Source: Medicago truncatula
Lineage: Eukaryota > Streptophyta > Magnoliopsida > Fabales > Fabaceae
Length of the DNA stretch: 64,000 bases
Direction of reading: 5' to 3'
Assembly: GCF_003473485.1 (NCBI RefSeq)
Contig: NC_053042.1
Location: forward strand, 5,045,501-5,109,500
Below are positions 44,397 through 58,344 of the stretch, piece by piece. The notes under the pieces are model-generated. The model saw only the letters and a program-made list of their open reading frames with translations, made no database searches and was not told the origin of the DNA. Both the position numbers and the translations under genes were made by a program. The number at the start of each line of letters is the position of its first letter. Positions within the stretch are counted from its first letter, which is position 1.

Positions 44397-44625
44397 ACTA
44401 ACTCTGTTACTGTTGGTGATAAAAAAATTATTAGAGCAGTGTCAAACACGGCTATGTTTGTTTCTTTGTCAGTTGTCATCATCCATAATTTTGTCCATCA
44501 AATGAAAAATCAAAGCTACAATCTGAAATTGGATATTAACGTTTCACAAAGTCACGAGCCAATTTCTATTGAACAGAAAAGTTACTTCCTAACACGTGGA
44601 AATGCAAGTGATTGGTTATGATAAC
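44397..44625 (+). pseudogene. Possible fragment of an ankyrin/PGG-domain membrane protein gene
   Basis: The reading frame around 44440-44500 gives VSNTAMFVSLSVVII, resembling the NTAAFVASLS transmembrane motif of PGG domains in plant ankyrin-repeat proteins. The open frame (44289-44621) starts in the duplicated promoter and lacks the rest of such a gene. Very tentative. Confidence 0.3.
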
Positions 44626-44920
44626 CTTTGTTTAGAAAAGCCGTTGCGAAGTCCTTCCCTATTTAGATAACACCAACAAGCACATCTACGTTTAAAGTTT
44701 ATATTAAGAAAAGTTGTGTATATAATGAGATCTCAAATATATTGATAAAAAAAATGTGATCTCAAATATAAGTAAAAGTTTGTCAAAAATATTAATGTAT
44801 TTTGTTCAAAATTTTCTTTAATATATTAACCTTTTTTTATATGAGACTGAAGTAGCATACTATTTTAGTAGTATTAATGATGAGTATTTACTATTTAGAA
44901 GAGAATGATGGATCCTCGTG

Positions 44921-45005
44921 AGCTTAGCTCAGTTTGTAGAGACAAATACATAATATATGCAAGGAGGTCTGGGGTTCAAACTCCGACCACCACAAAAAAA
45001 AAAAT
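44921..45005 (+). mobile_element. tRNA-derived SINE copy
   Basis: AGCTTAGCTCAGTTTGTAGA (box A) and GGGGTTCAAACTCC (box B), ending ACCACCAC plus poly-A, flanked by imperfect AATGATGGAT / AATAATGGAT. Same family as 41058-41144. Confidence 0.65.
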
Positions 45006-48000
45006 TAATAATAATGGATTTAGCTAGTAAATTAGAAATATAGTTTTTTTTTTTTTTGTTGACAAAATTCAGTATTTATAGTTGGGACAATTTTTTCTTA
45101 GAGTGACTTATAATAATGGAAAGGGTTAATACAAATGATAGCTTAAGATTATGCTAGTTCAAACATATATTATTTTGAAAATTGTGTTTTTAAATAACAT
45201 TCCCCATGTAACTCTTTATATCTGACACAAACAAAATTAATGAAAATATTTCAAATACAGCTTGGTACTAAAGTTATTAAGTTTGAAGAGCGTATTAGAT
45301 GTACTTGTTGCCTTTGCTAGAGCAAGAGCTCTACCATTTCCTAATCGCCTAGTGAACAAAACATAAAAATTGTTTCAAATGGACGATTATAATTTTTTTA
45401 CATTAATTAAGAACATAACCATATTCAAACATATTCTATTTGCGAATGTCGGCTACCACTTGCTTACAATTCATTTAAAAAATCATACCTCATATGTTCA
45501 TCTGGTTCACACCTTAGAGATTGTAGAAGTTCAAATGCCCCGGTCTCACATACATAGTGTCATATCATATGTGTGGATACAATCTGTCATATACCATGGA
45601 AATGTTATGGTTATTTGTTACAAATCACAAAACTTTGAGTGAAATAAACTCCATCCAATGAATTCAGTCATCAAATATAAAATTTGATGACTAATCAAGC
45701 AATCAAATTGTAACCCTGTGAGAAAACAACCTCTCGGTCACATTTTTTTTAAACTTAACTTTTTTCTTATAGAATAAACTTCTTAGCTACCATTCCATTC
45801 ATATAAAGAAAAGTTGATTCAATTTCAAGAAAATATGCTAATCAAATTACTAAAATGGACTAGTCAGATTAACATAGGGTGGCCACACAAAACATGACAG
45901 ATTTGAGGTCAAAAGTAACATCATTGAAGAAAATAAGGGAGCTAATTAGTCCATTTGTGAGTGTTCAACTTCAACAGTCAGATTGAATTAATTCATAGGA
46001 ACCATATATAGCAGACAATGATGCTTATAATTGTGATCAGTACTGCTAGAGTGCTTAAATGAGGTTTAAGTGTATCACTATTTTTGAATAGATGAAGTCA
46101 AATAGAGTGACATGTTAGTACGTCAATTGCCACAAAAAACATAGCAGAGCAAAGAATAATAATTGTAATGATTAACATATATTAACTTTAATAATGAAAG
46201 CATCATCCGAAAAATCTCTAGTGTAAATTTCTATACAAGAATCTCCGAGTACTAACCAACTGTTTTGAACAACAATCAAACCTTATTTTACTAAATAAGG
46301 TTGGTTACATGGCTCAAATTACGTGATAGTGTTATATCATAAACCATATTTAAATACAGACTAATGGTTGATGTGTTGGATAAATTTTTGACATAAAATT
46401 ACTGCTTTACAAATTTGGACTATATATACTTTTACTTGTATTTTAAAGAACAACTTGTACTCTAAAAAGACAGATTAAAGAACGGTTTAAAATTGTGTAT
46501 TCAATGTAACACACTATTATTGAAGATCTAATTGAACCAAGATCCATGGAAGAACATCCCACACAAACTTTTTAGAAAAGAACAAAAAATTTGTTTTTTG
46601 TAAGAACCATCTTGCTAAAAGAAAACACATTTAATCTTGAACTCGAAATGTAGGTGAGAATAAACACATCAGTAGGTCTCGGTTAGAATAACATCAGACT
46701 TATATGTGGTCATGAGTTTCATCTCTAGTCGATACACGTCGAGCTTGGTAACGCAAATTTGTCGAATTTGGTAATGCAAGCTTGTGACCTAAATAGTGCC
46801 ATTAAGATGTTGGAAGGTCCTTTAACATGTGCTAAAAAAAAGTCTATTCGATCTGTACGAATGAATAGCATTAGGAGAAGTCGGCTTTTAAATGGTTCTT
46901 TGTACCTCAGATGATTAGTCTATAGCCTCAAACAAGATACTTTCGATGACAAAATAAAATAAAATGTCATAATGGTATATTCCTAATGACATATTTATAA
47001 TGCACTTTGTGATAAATTTAAAAGCTCACTATATTTTGCGGAAGGAAGGATTCAATCTATAAGAATTGGGATAACCAACAATGAAGGTTGACTCAATTGA
47101 TAAGGAGTTGGCTCGTCCACAAAGTAGTGAGTTTAACTCCCTCCAATAACATGATGATCTCTTTGATGAATGCTTTGTAAATGTAAGTGCATCTATTAAC
47201 GTTGGCTTAACTTTGAGATCTGACCTAGCCATTTTTGAACAAATGTTACTTGCTTTAATGTTTAGTCATTCGATAGCATTTCCTCAACAAGAAAATTAAG
47301 TCACTTGTCAGCATTAGGCGATAAACCTGAATATAGAGCTTGGGCTTGTTCAAGTTTTCTCATCTATCCCAAGAGCTAACAACAATTTTTGGAGTTATTT
47401 TTAGCATACCTCCAAATTGGTCCCTATCCCTTGAATCGGTATGAAAATTCCGAATTACCTTTGTTTCTTTTTTAAATACTCCATCAGTCACGTAATAAGT
47501 AGCACATTTGAAAAAAAATTATATACTCTTTTTTTTGGTTACTAAAAAAAATAAAAATTATATACTCTAAGTTAATTTTACTTTGCAGTTTTCAAATTTA
47601 ATATTAATTATTTATTTCTAATTGTATCATCACTATGTGCATCGTTCGCATATCATTCAATTTCGTTTATAATAGTTTTTTTTTAAAAGGGTTTCATTTA
47701 TAGTTTTTTTTTTTTGAAACTGGGTTTCATTTATAGTGATAGTGATTTTCTAAATAGTGATAACATTAATATTTAACAAGAACAATATGATTAAATTATT
47801 ATTCACTCTTCCTTAATTTGTGTAAAACAAGCAAATATTGCTGTTTGTCAACAAACAAAAAAAACAAGTATTGATGTTAGTGTGGGATGAAACAAGAAAA
47901 CTTTAGCCAAAACTCGAAAAATCTAAGAATCTAGTTTTCCAGTATACTTTCTCTGGTCTCAATTATAAATAAAAAATAATTTTTTATATTCATTTAATAA

Positions 48001-48010
48001 ATGATGTATT
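45006..48010. other. Intergenic, AT-rich, no gene seen
   Basis: No convincing ORF or RNA gene. 47083-47160 is a possible third SINE-like sequence (TTGACTCAATTGATAAGGAG and GAGTTTAACTCCC). Confidence 0.45.
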
Positions 48011-48014
48011 TGGC

Positions 48015-48314
48015 ACTCCCTCCGTCCCAGATTAAGTGAGTCCTTTGCTCATTTCACACATATTTAGACAAATGTATAAATGAATGAGAGAGAAAAATGG
48101 TTTTAGGTGATCTTGTTAAGTATTGATGCATTCTCCACTATCATAAATGCGAAGTGAAATATATTGAATTAGGAGTGATGAAAATAGTAATAATTAAAGT
48201 TGTAAAGGGAAAAAAGCAATTAATATTGTATTAAAAAGTGAAATGACTCTATTATTTTAGGACAATTTTTTTTTTTTTTGTAAATGAGTCAGTTATAATG
48301 AGACGGATGGAGTA
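48015..48314. mobile_element. Stowaway-like MITE (~300 bp)
   Basis: Ends CACTCCCTCCGTCCCAGATT and a reversed GAGACGGATGGAGTA, typical of Tc1/mariner-type Stowaway elements of plants. Degenerate ends. Confidence 0.6.
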
Positions 48315-49115
48315 TCTAGAAATATCAACTAAGCTTTGTAGTACTATGCAGTTCTCATGAATAGGAAAAAGATTTTAGAGAACTTAAATTTGAGTGCAAA
48401 AGCATCCACAATGGAGACCCTCAATCTTGAGGTCTTAAAGGAGTTTCACATGGACGCGTCACTTTTTTTTTATATAATTTTTCAATAATAGTACCTAATA
48501 GGTACTCAATCACTCTAATAGAGAGCCTGTAACAAAATGTGTAAATGAATCCCACCAATAACTTTTTATCATTTATATTTCAACAAAAACAACTCAACAA
48601 TGATTATTTTATTAAAAAGTGGAGTGGGATCCACGTAAGAATTGGGGTCTTAAGTGGGTCCCTAGGTCTTAAGAGACCCCTAAAAAAAATTCTCCAACGA
48701 AGATACCTATTAGGTACCGAATCTTAACAAAAATCCACGTAACAAATTCATAATGACTATTTTTTATAATGTGTCACTATTAAGACATTAAAATACGTTT
48801 AATAATTTAACTATTTTTATTTTATGGTCTAGTGGAGAACACATACTAGAGAGGATGTGGTGACTCGGATTTATATCTGAAATGTCACATAGATATCTCC
48901 ACACAATGTTGTAACAATTTAATATATAATGTATTTATCTATAGCTCAATGTTAAAGATTAAATTATTAAATTAAAATTAGATTAAATTATTAATTAAAA
49001 AAATAAATTGTTAAGTTTTTTTAGAAAGAAAAAAAAAACTTAAGTTAATGATATTTTAAGGAACTAACACTCTACAGTGCTATAAAAAAAACCACTTTAA
49101 ACATGTGAACTTTTA
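48315..49115. other. Intergenic, with a possible unclassified MITE
   Basis: 48405-48740 starts GCATCCACAATGGAGACCC and contains repeated TACCTAATAGGTAC-like palindromes (near 48490 and 48705), in the style of a non-autonomous DNA transposon. The ends were not settled. Confidence 0.35.
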
Positions 49116-49868
49116 GGGGCTGTTTGGTTGAGGAGAAGATGAGAGGAGAGAAGTTGAAGGGAGAGAGAAATGAGAGAAGTGTCCCATCAAAGCTGTTTGG
49201 TGAAAGAAGAAATAGAGGAGAGAGATAAAAAATCAGTGGGTCCCAAGTCAATATTCTCTCTCTCTCTCAGCAAAGAAAGGGGAGGAGCTATTGTTATTTT
49301 GGACATTTCTCAATTTTGCCCTTGCTTAGATAATAGTGACATAGACCATCTTGTTACTTTTGAAAGGCTAAATAACAGTTTTTTTTTATGACCAAATAAC
49401 AAATAATCTTAAAAAAAACATACGATTAGCGAAAATAAATAGTGTGATAATCTAGTATTTTTTTTTGGATAAAACTATTGTAATGAATTGATTTAATTAA
49501 TTGACTACGTTAAACTATTTTAAACAATTAATCAAGAAGTAGTCTAATTTCTGTGTAAAAATAATCAATTCAATTTCTTAATTAAATTAGAATAAAAAAA
49601 CTGCATTAATTTATATATGAAATCCTCTTCAAAAAAATTATATATAAAATTAAACTACTAAGATAATAAATTGTAATAGTTTTTTAATACGAGGATATTT
49701 TAGTCTTTTCAAAAATTAAACACACTTCTCTCTCTTCTATTTCTCTCTTTCTTCTCATGTATCAAACAATATATCAAATATACTCTGTTTCTCATCTATT
49801 TCTCTCTTTTCAAATTCTTTCTCACTTTTTTCTCTCTTCACACTTTCTTTTCACAACCAAACACACCC
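49116..49868. mobile_element. Non-autonomous PIF/Harbinger-like element (753 bp)
   Basis: Terminal inverted repeats GGGGCTGTTTGGTTG (49116-49130) and CAACCAAACACACCC (49854-49868), flanked by TTA on both sides, the target length and sequence used by PIF/Harbinger elements. The interior is GA/CT-rich and AT-rich with no transposase. Confidence 0.62.
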
Positions 49869-51473
49869 TTAAGGATCGAAGTTTCATCGAGTTTTTTTTT
49901 TTAGGGGAAACCTTAATTAAATGTATGATTTTATGTCATCGTGTTTATGATTTTTATCCTCCTTTTATTGAACAAGTTAAGTTTAAAAAAACCATATAAA
50001 TTTTAAAAGAAAATTCTTAATTAAGATAATATTTTAAAAGATAGTAATTCTTTTTTTATTTTAAATTCGGCATCTAATTCAAGAATCAACTAATCTAAAG
50101 GGACCAATCTTACCATCCACCTTTAGGAATCCAGCTTAAAGCCACAATTTCTTAATTTAAGAGTTATCCAAAATGAAAATAATAGGGGAAGCATCCCAAG
50201 ATGAGAAGAGTACGTTTGAAATATGTATGCTCCCTCTCCCTCTTAAAAAAAGGTTGAAATTCAAATGATTCCCTCTTGGACCAGTAATCGTAGCAATTCA
50301 ATTTTTGGGTTGGTGGCATCTATTTACCTTTTTGACTATTTGTCCCAGATTGCGTCTTCAACTTCAAGGCTGTCCCCTATTGGGCCCCACATTTCATACT
50401 CATAAATTCATTTTCTTTGACTCAATAGTGTCCTCATAAATTCATTGAGTGAAAGAAAATCAATTTTTATTTTGTTTACCACATTAAAAATATTTGAACC
50501 ACCTTGCGCACTGTGTCACTTACTCTAAACTATAGGACTGCACGTGGGAACGAGAAAGTTACACTGCTCCAACGTGAACCCGTGCTTTCTCACGCACTAT
50601 AAAAAATACCACAGGAATGATATTTGTACAATTATTTTGTGATAATTTTTAAATAACTTTCTCTTTCATATTCACATTATATTCTTACTCTCTTTTTCTT
50701 TTTCTTTGTCAAATAAGTTGTACCAAATGGTTGTTCAAATATCATTACTTTTCCTCTTATATATTTTCTTACGAAAAAATAGTCATTTTGGTATCTGAAT
50801 GTGTAAGAAATTGTTATACAAATAGTTTTTTATTATGCATTTTGTTAGTCAACATAGTCTGATATTAAAATAATTGCTCAATACTCACAAAAATTCTTTT
50901 AATACAAGAAGTGAAATAACAATAAACACGTATTTATAAAAACTGATATGACAATAAATAAGTATATTGAATGACCAATATAACAATATTAACAAAATAT
51001 TTTAATGTCAAACACTATTTTAACTACTCGTTAAACATTGAAGAATCAAAATGTATATTAATTTGGTATATAGCATAGCATGTAAGAAAGTGTTGTGTAG
51101 TGGTCTCTCATACATCATTTTGTTGCTCTTCATTCATGAAAATGAAACTTTTTTTATGCTAGTTTGTTCATGTGGGTAATCTTGTTTGATGATATCTTAC
51201 TTTTTGTGGAGCTTGAAGAGGAAGAATGCTTTGGTGTTAGTGAAGACTCAATCATATCAAAGATGATGAAATAAGCAAGGTTATACTTTTTTGAATTTTG
51301 ACCATAGAAAAAGTGGGAAAAAAAGCAAAAGCAATAAACTTTGTCCCTTTGACAGCATTTTCATTCAACCTTCCTTTTCTTTCCCACACGCTTCTTATCC
51401 TTCCACACTTTCTGCACACTCTTCAATTCATCAAACCAAAAAAAAACATTCATTTTTTAGAGGGTATTCAACA
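49869..51473. other. Intergenic and 5' region of the U-box gene
   Basis: No gene. The last few hundred bases should hold the U-box promoter and 5' UTR. The pyrimidine-rich stretch 51355-51430 is typical of a 5' UTR. No clear TATA box was chosen. Confidence 0.5.
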
Positions 51474-52778
51474 ATGCTTTCGTATGAGATGGATAATCCA
51501 TTGATGGGTTTTGAAACATCTTTCAAAGGTTGTTTTTCTAGTGTCTTAGACACTGAAAAAATGGATCTCAAGTTGATAATTGAAGAGCTTGATTCAATTG
51601 ATGATGTTCCTTATGTGTTTATATGTCCAATCTCACTTGAACCAATGCAAGAGCCTGTTACACTATGCACAGGTCAAACCTATGATAGATCCAACATCCT
51701 TAAATGGTTTTCACTTGGTCACAAAACATGTCCAACAACAATGCAAGAGTTATGGGATGATTCAATCACTCCCAACAACACTCTCAAACAATTGATCTTT
51801 ACTTGGTTCTCACACAAGTACTTAGGAATGAAGAAGAAGCTTGAAGATGTTCAAGGAAGAGTTTTGGAAACATTGGAGACACTCAAGAAGGTAAAGGGTC
51901 AAAGTAGAGTCAAAGCTCTTAAGGATCTTAGAAAACTTGTTGTTTCTCATGTTTGTGCTAGGAAAACATTGTTGGAAAATGGTGGGGTTGGTTTGGTTTG
52001 TTCTTTGTTAGGTTCTTTTACTTCACATGTTGTTGGTTGTGAAGCTATTGGTATCATTGTGAATTTGGATTTGAGTTTAGAATTGAAGAGAAAACATCTT
52101 ATGCATCCAGGTAAAGTTTCATTGGTTGTTGATATCATGAATGAGGGAACTATTGAAACAAAGATGAATTGTGCTAAATTGATTGAAATGTTGTTGATGG
52201 AATTGGAAGGAAATGAAACTATGGTTGAGATTGTTTCAAGTTTGAGTCTTTTGGTTGGATTATTGAGATTAGTGAGAGATAAGAAACATCCAAATGGAGT
52301 CTTAATTGGTCTCACATTGCTTAAGAAAGTATTATGTTGTCATGAATCAATTAGAAGTTCTATGATAAGCATAGGTGCAATTCCTCAATTGATTGAGATT
52401 TTACCAAATTTGAACAATGAGTGTTTGGAGATAGCACTTTATATATTAGAGGTATTGTCAACACTTGAAGAAGGGAAATTGGCATTGAAAGAATGTCCAA
52501 ACATTATACCTAATGTGGTAAAGATGTTGATGAGAGTCTCAGAAAATTGTACACAATTTGCATTGTCAATATTGTGGGCTATTTACAAACTTGCACCTGA
52601 AGAATGTGCTTCAAAGGCTGTGGAAGCTGGATTGGCTTCAAAATTATTGCTTGTGATTCAGAGTGGTTGTAATCCTGTTTTGAAACAGAAATCTTCTGAG
52701 TTTTTGAAAATGTGTAGTGTGAATTATTCTACTAGTATTTTTATTTCTAAGTGTATGCTTACTACAACAATACAATGA
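51474..52778 (+). CDS. U-box E3 ubiquitin ligase, PUB30/PUB31-like
   Basis: Single exon, 434 residues from ATG 51474. The frame is open further upstream to 51291, but that part looks like 5' UTR. The U-box is at about residues 43-115 (VFICPISLEPMQEPVTLCTG, QTYDRSNILKWF, CPTTMQELWDD), the E2-binding fold. Two hydrophobic turns follow, then ARM-like helical repeats to about residue 420 (for example LLENGGVGLVCSLLG, IGAIPQLIEILPNLN), which usually bind substrates. Order and length (~430-450) fit the Arabidopsis PUB30/31 group. It attaches ubiquitin to unidentified target proteins. A sequence like its 3' end recurs at 56525-56600 and 60050-60290. Confidence 0.93.
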   Translation: MLSYEMDNPLMGFETSFKGCFSSVLDTEKMDLKLIIEELDSIDDVPYVFICPISLEPMQEPVTLCTGQTYDRSNILKWFSLGHKTCPTTMQELWDDSITPNNTLKQLIFTWFSHKYLGMKKKLEDVQGRVLETLETLKKVKGQSRVKALKDLRKLVVSHVCARKTLLENGGVGLVCSLLGSFTSHVVGCEAIGIIVNLDLSLELKRKHLMHPGKVSLVVDIMNEGTIETKMNCAKLIEMLLMELEGNETMVEIVSSLSLLVGLLRLVRDKKHPNGVLIGLTLLKKVLCCHESIRSSMISIGAIPQLIEILPNLNNECLEIALYILEVLSTLEEGKLALKECPNIIPNVVKMLMRVSENCTQFALSILWAIYKLAPEECASKAVEAGLASKLLLVIQSGCNPVLKQKSSEFLKMCSVNYSTSIFISKCMLTTTIQ

Positions 52779-53846
52779 AAAATAAGAAATTTGTTCATAT
52801 ACAGCCAATTGTTATGCTCATATGTTTATGAGATTTAGATTTTTTTTGTCCACTTTATTATTGTATATGTAGTTGGTCATTCAAATCAGTATTTCTTATG
52901 TCTTTGATATAAGCCAATTTGTTCATATATGGCATGGTCTACGATTCTACAACTAGTCCATCCAAGAGATAATTTTTTAGATTGAATTGTTGGATACTGA
53001 CTTATGAAATTGTAGAAATTGATATTTTAATGGTATAGTTCTTCCTGATCCATGCTATTTTACTTCATAAATAGAAATGGTTTTTTTTTTTTGAAGGAAA
53101 ATAGAAATGATTTTATTTTCAGTTTGTTTGAACTTTATTTTACAGTGCAAAAATATGGTAAAACAAGATGAATTTGAAATTTCTTTTTTTTTTTTTTGAC
53201 AAATGAATTTGAAATTTCTGGAAACTAGATTGTTGACTAGTGTTAATATTTTGAAGATTCTACTTGAAAGAAGCAAATTTTGTTATTGAACAGAAATTAA
53301 AAGAGCGATAAATACCAAGTATTTGTAGCTTTTTTTCTCCCAATTTTCTTCTTCATACAAACTTCTACTTAGAATTTTTTCTTCTAAGTTGATTCACATC
53401 ACGAATTATATATGCTCTTGCTTAATTAACAAGCTGGACTTTTATTTAGAATTGTATAAAATAAAAAAAAATATTATAAGGAGGAAAATCGGAAATGACC
53501 TGTATTACAGGAGATAATGACCTATTAACCCTACTAAATAATATAATTTTGCCACGATAGAAATTGACTTTCAAGTAAAGTTTTGCTTATATGTGTTGAT
53601 CACTAGACAAACTAGTAAACACCACATAAAATTAACAGACACAACTGCAAGATTTCAAATTTTAATCCGAGTGGAGGTGTCCAATTTAGCAATATTGTTA
53701 TTGTCATGTCAAGTCGTTCAATGTTGGGGGTGTATTAGAAAAAGGCGAGGTGAATAAGATACCCCTATTAAAATTGTGTAAAGCCCAAATGATGGAGGGA
53801 AAAAATATAAAAACTAAAAAAAAAAAAATAATAGTTCTTTCGTTAT
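52779..53846. other. Intergenic between U-box gene and RPS11
   Basis: AT-rich 3' UTR and spacer. 52990-53050 resembles 60240-60300 (GAAATTGATATTTTA-type words). No gene. Confidence 0.5.
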
Positions 53847-53880
53847 TATAAAAGTATCATCGTCTTCACATATTAGGGTT
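53847..53880 (+). promoter_or_regulatory. RPS11 core promoter: TATA-like box and telo-box
   Basis: TATAAAAG at 53847-53854, and TTAGGGTT (telo-box, reverse orientation) at 53873-53880. Telo-boxes are common near transcription starts of plant ribosomal protein genes. Confidence 0.6.
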
Positions 53881-53951
53881 AACCACCCACTGCGGCAGAT
53901 TCAAGGTGCAAACTTGCCTTCTGAAACAAAGCTTCATCAACTGAACCAACC

Positions 53952-55693
<1,742 letters not shown>

Positions 55694-56606
55694 GTTTGGA
55701 ATATTTACAGTTGTACCTTAGTTTCAAATGTTTGACTGTTCTGACTTGGTCATGATCTCATCAAATTTGGATATGTTTTAATGCTTTGCATTCATTTTAG
55801 TTAATGTTAAATTTTTTTATTTTGATATACATTTTGGCTTTAAAATATTAGTTGCAGTAATTTTTGCCATAATGGCAGTGCTTACTCATCTGTGATTTTT
55901 TTTATTGTCTTTCTTTTTCTTCTAGTCCGAGTACTGGTGTACAATGGTTCAAAAGTCGAGTTAGATATCTGAACAATTGTTTATTTTTATTTGAAAGTTG
56001 TTCTGTGAAGGAAGATAAAAAGATTTATTGGAGTTAATATCAAATTTGCACGGTCCTAAATAGGGATGCCCTTCACTTTTGTGATGTGCGATAGAGTTAA
56101 GTTTTGTGATCAAGTTTCTCCTTGATGGACAGCCTTTTATTCTATTTATTTATGGATGCTTCTGAATGAAGAGCAATGATTGATATTGAACAAGTGTGGA
56201 ATCACTTCGTTAGTTGTCGGTTTGGTGTGAGTTATTTTCACTTGTGTAACTTAAACATAGATAAAATTTGGGCAATGTTGGAAGGTTCTTTGTTTGATTG
56301 AATCCTTTCGTAAGCTTGCATTTATCAAGGTTAACTTAGTAGAAGCTTGTTAGGTTTGTAATTATGGAGAGGTCTCTGATTTAATTTCTTAATTTGGGAT
56401 GCTTTGTATTACTTGACTTAAATTGGGATGCTTCTGGTTTTGGTACCTGCTTCATTATAGAGGCTGAAGTTTTGGGGGTTGATTCATGGTTTTAGATTAA
56501 CCTAGGAGAGAGGATTTAGACACTTTCAGGTGGATTGTGAATTACTCTTCTAGTATTTTGATTTCGAAGTTTTGTCAAATTCCGATTTGTTTTCCCTTAC
56601 AATATT
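55694..56606 (+). other. RPS11 3' region ending in a U-box-gene-like tail
   Basis: 3' UTR and spacer. 56525-56600 resembles the last coding codons and 3' UTR of the U-box gene (GTGAATTACTCTTCTAGTAT). A second copy of this whole stretch is at 59560-60180. Confidence 0.6.
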
Positions 56607-56614
56607 GAAAAACA

Positions 56615-57324
56615 CAGGGCCGGCCCTAGGGCATAGGCCGCGAGTGCGACGGCCTAGGGCCCATGCCGGTAGGGGGCCCAAATTTTTTTTTACGGTACGG
56701 GGGTGTATATAGAAATATTTGGATTTCGGGGGTATATATAGAAAAATTCTCTTCAAAGGCCCAAACTTTGACATGATAAAGGAATTGACTGACATCTGTT
56801 AATATTTTTGGCCCTTTTAGTGAGATTTGCTATATATATATTCCATGTAACACAAAATTTTCTATATACACCCTCCTATAAAAAAAATTGGTTGTTCTTG
56901 ATAATATGCTCAAAAATTTATTATCGAAGAAATTGGTGATATTTTTTTGGGCCCTTTGCTCCTAATAATGTACTTCACTAATATTAAAAATATCGACGAT
57001 ATTTATTATCCAAGAAATTGGGATAATTTTCGTAACAAAGCAAATTCTATTTTAGTTGAAAATAGGGTGCTAAAATTTCAGTCTACTTCACATGTGCTAT
57101 TTTTCTCTACTTCTACGGTATTTTTATTTTATTTTGGTGTATATAGAATATTTAATTTATTTTTAGATGTTGTCTAAAAAAAACATTTATTTTGTAGTGA
57201 AAAGCAAAATAAAAAAACGAAATGAAAAGCAAAAAAACACAACAATGAGCTAAAAAATTATGATGCATTATATAAGGGCCTTTTTTTCATATTATGCCTA
57301 GGGCCCGTAAAACTCTAGGAACGG
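56615..57324. mobile_element. hAT-like element (710 bp) with transposase N-terminal relic
   Basis: Starts CAGGGCCGGCCCTAGGG and ends in a degenerate CTAGGGCCC...CTAGGAACGG. Flanked by the 8-bp duplication GAAAAACA (56607-56614 and 57325-57332), the hAT size. The frame at about 56970-57070 reads DDIYYPRNWDNFRNKANSIL, resembling the TTF-type zinc-finger region at the start of plant hAT transposases. The matching paralogous place near 60155 lacks the insertion. Confidence 0.78.
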
Positions 57325-57332
57325 GAAAAACA

Positions 57333-58340
57333 TTTAGCAGTTGTGAATCTATGGTGTATTATATAAGTAGGTGGTGATTTGAATCAACAATCTCCACTGT
57401 TTTGCCAGCCGATTTGTTAGTTGACAATTCTAAAACTCATTGATCTCCAAGATATTTGTGCAATAAAAAAATTGCTGAATGCTGTTATATGTTGCGTAGG
57501 TACTGGTACGAAATTTAAACAAAATTAAAGTATGAGCACATCAATAAAAAATAAAAAAATAAACTTTATTTTGTTATCCACTAGTGACTACACCCGTGCA
57601 ACACATGGGGAGAAGATTAATTATAAATATATATAGTTTGTTATACCAAATATAAAAAGATATAGGAATTCAGTATTAAATAAATCTCTAAAAAAAATGA
57701 ACTACAAGAATGAAAAGAATTATGAAAGAAGAGCATAAAATTTACAAAGAACAAGTGAAGTCATAATCTCTTAATCTATTTGATAAACTAGAATTTTGAA
57801 AGAAGAGCATGCAAGTTAATTATTGTGTTTTGCTAAAACACATGCGATAAAAATAAATAAGCTGTCCACCCAATGATGGGAACTGGAATAGGTTCCATTC
57901 TTTCATGGACTAACTTTATTTTTTAATGATTAACATTTTTTTAGAACAAAAATTAAAAATTGGTTAATCTTAATGGAACAGTGCAATAAAGCTTGAAAAC
58001 TTTGAACTATGATTGGAAGGGGGCCGCGCGAACGCAGGCCCCCACAGCAACAAATTATGATGTAGGTTGTTCTACTTGAGAACACCTTAGGCGAGCACCC
58101 CTCCTAAGTGCAATGGAGGTCACCAACCTAGGCCATGGACCTTTTTGATCATCCATTGACCCCATCCAGGTAAGTATGTATCTCAGTGTCATAGGCTTTC
58201 ATTTTATAACCACTTTCCCACACAGCTTCAGCTATTCTCCCCGATGTGGGACTTATACCAGTGCTAATATGCTACTACCCACACAAATTTTGTTAACAAT
58301 TCTACATAAGGATGTTATGCTATGTTATGGATGGATTGGA
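57333..58340. other. Intergenic, no gene seen
   Basis: AT-rich. A GC-richer part 58020-58150 (GGAGGTCACCAACCTAGG) and CCGATGTGGGACTT at 58238 resemble common dispersed plant repeats. Not classified. Confidence 0.4.
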
Positions 58341-58344
58341 ATAG

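Noticed and set aside
51291..51473. In-frame N-terminal extension of the U-box protein
   Set aside because: Low-complexity, pyrimidine-rich DNA typical of a 5' UTR. Related PUB30/31 proteins begin close to the U-box, which fits the ATG at 51474.
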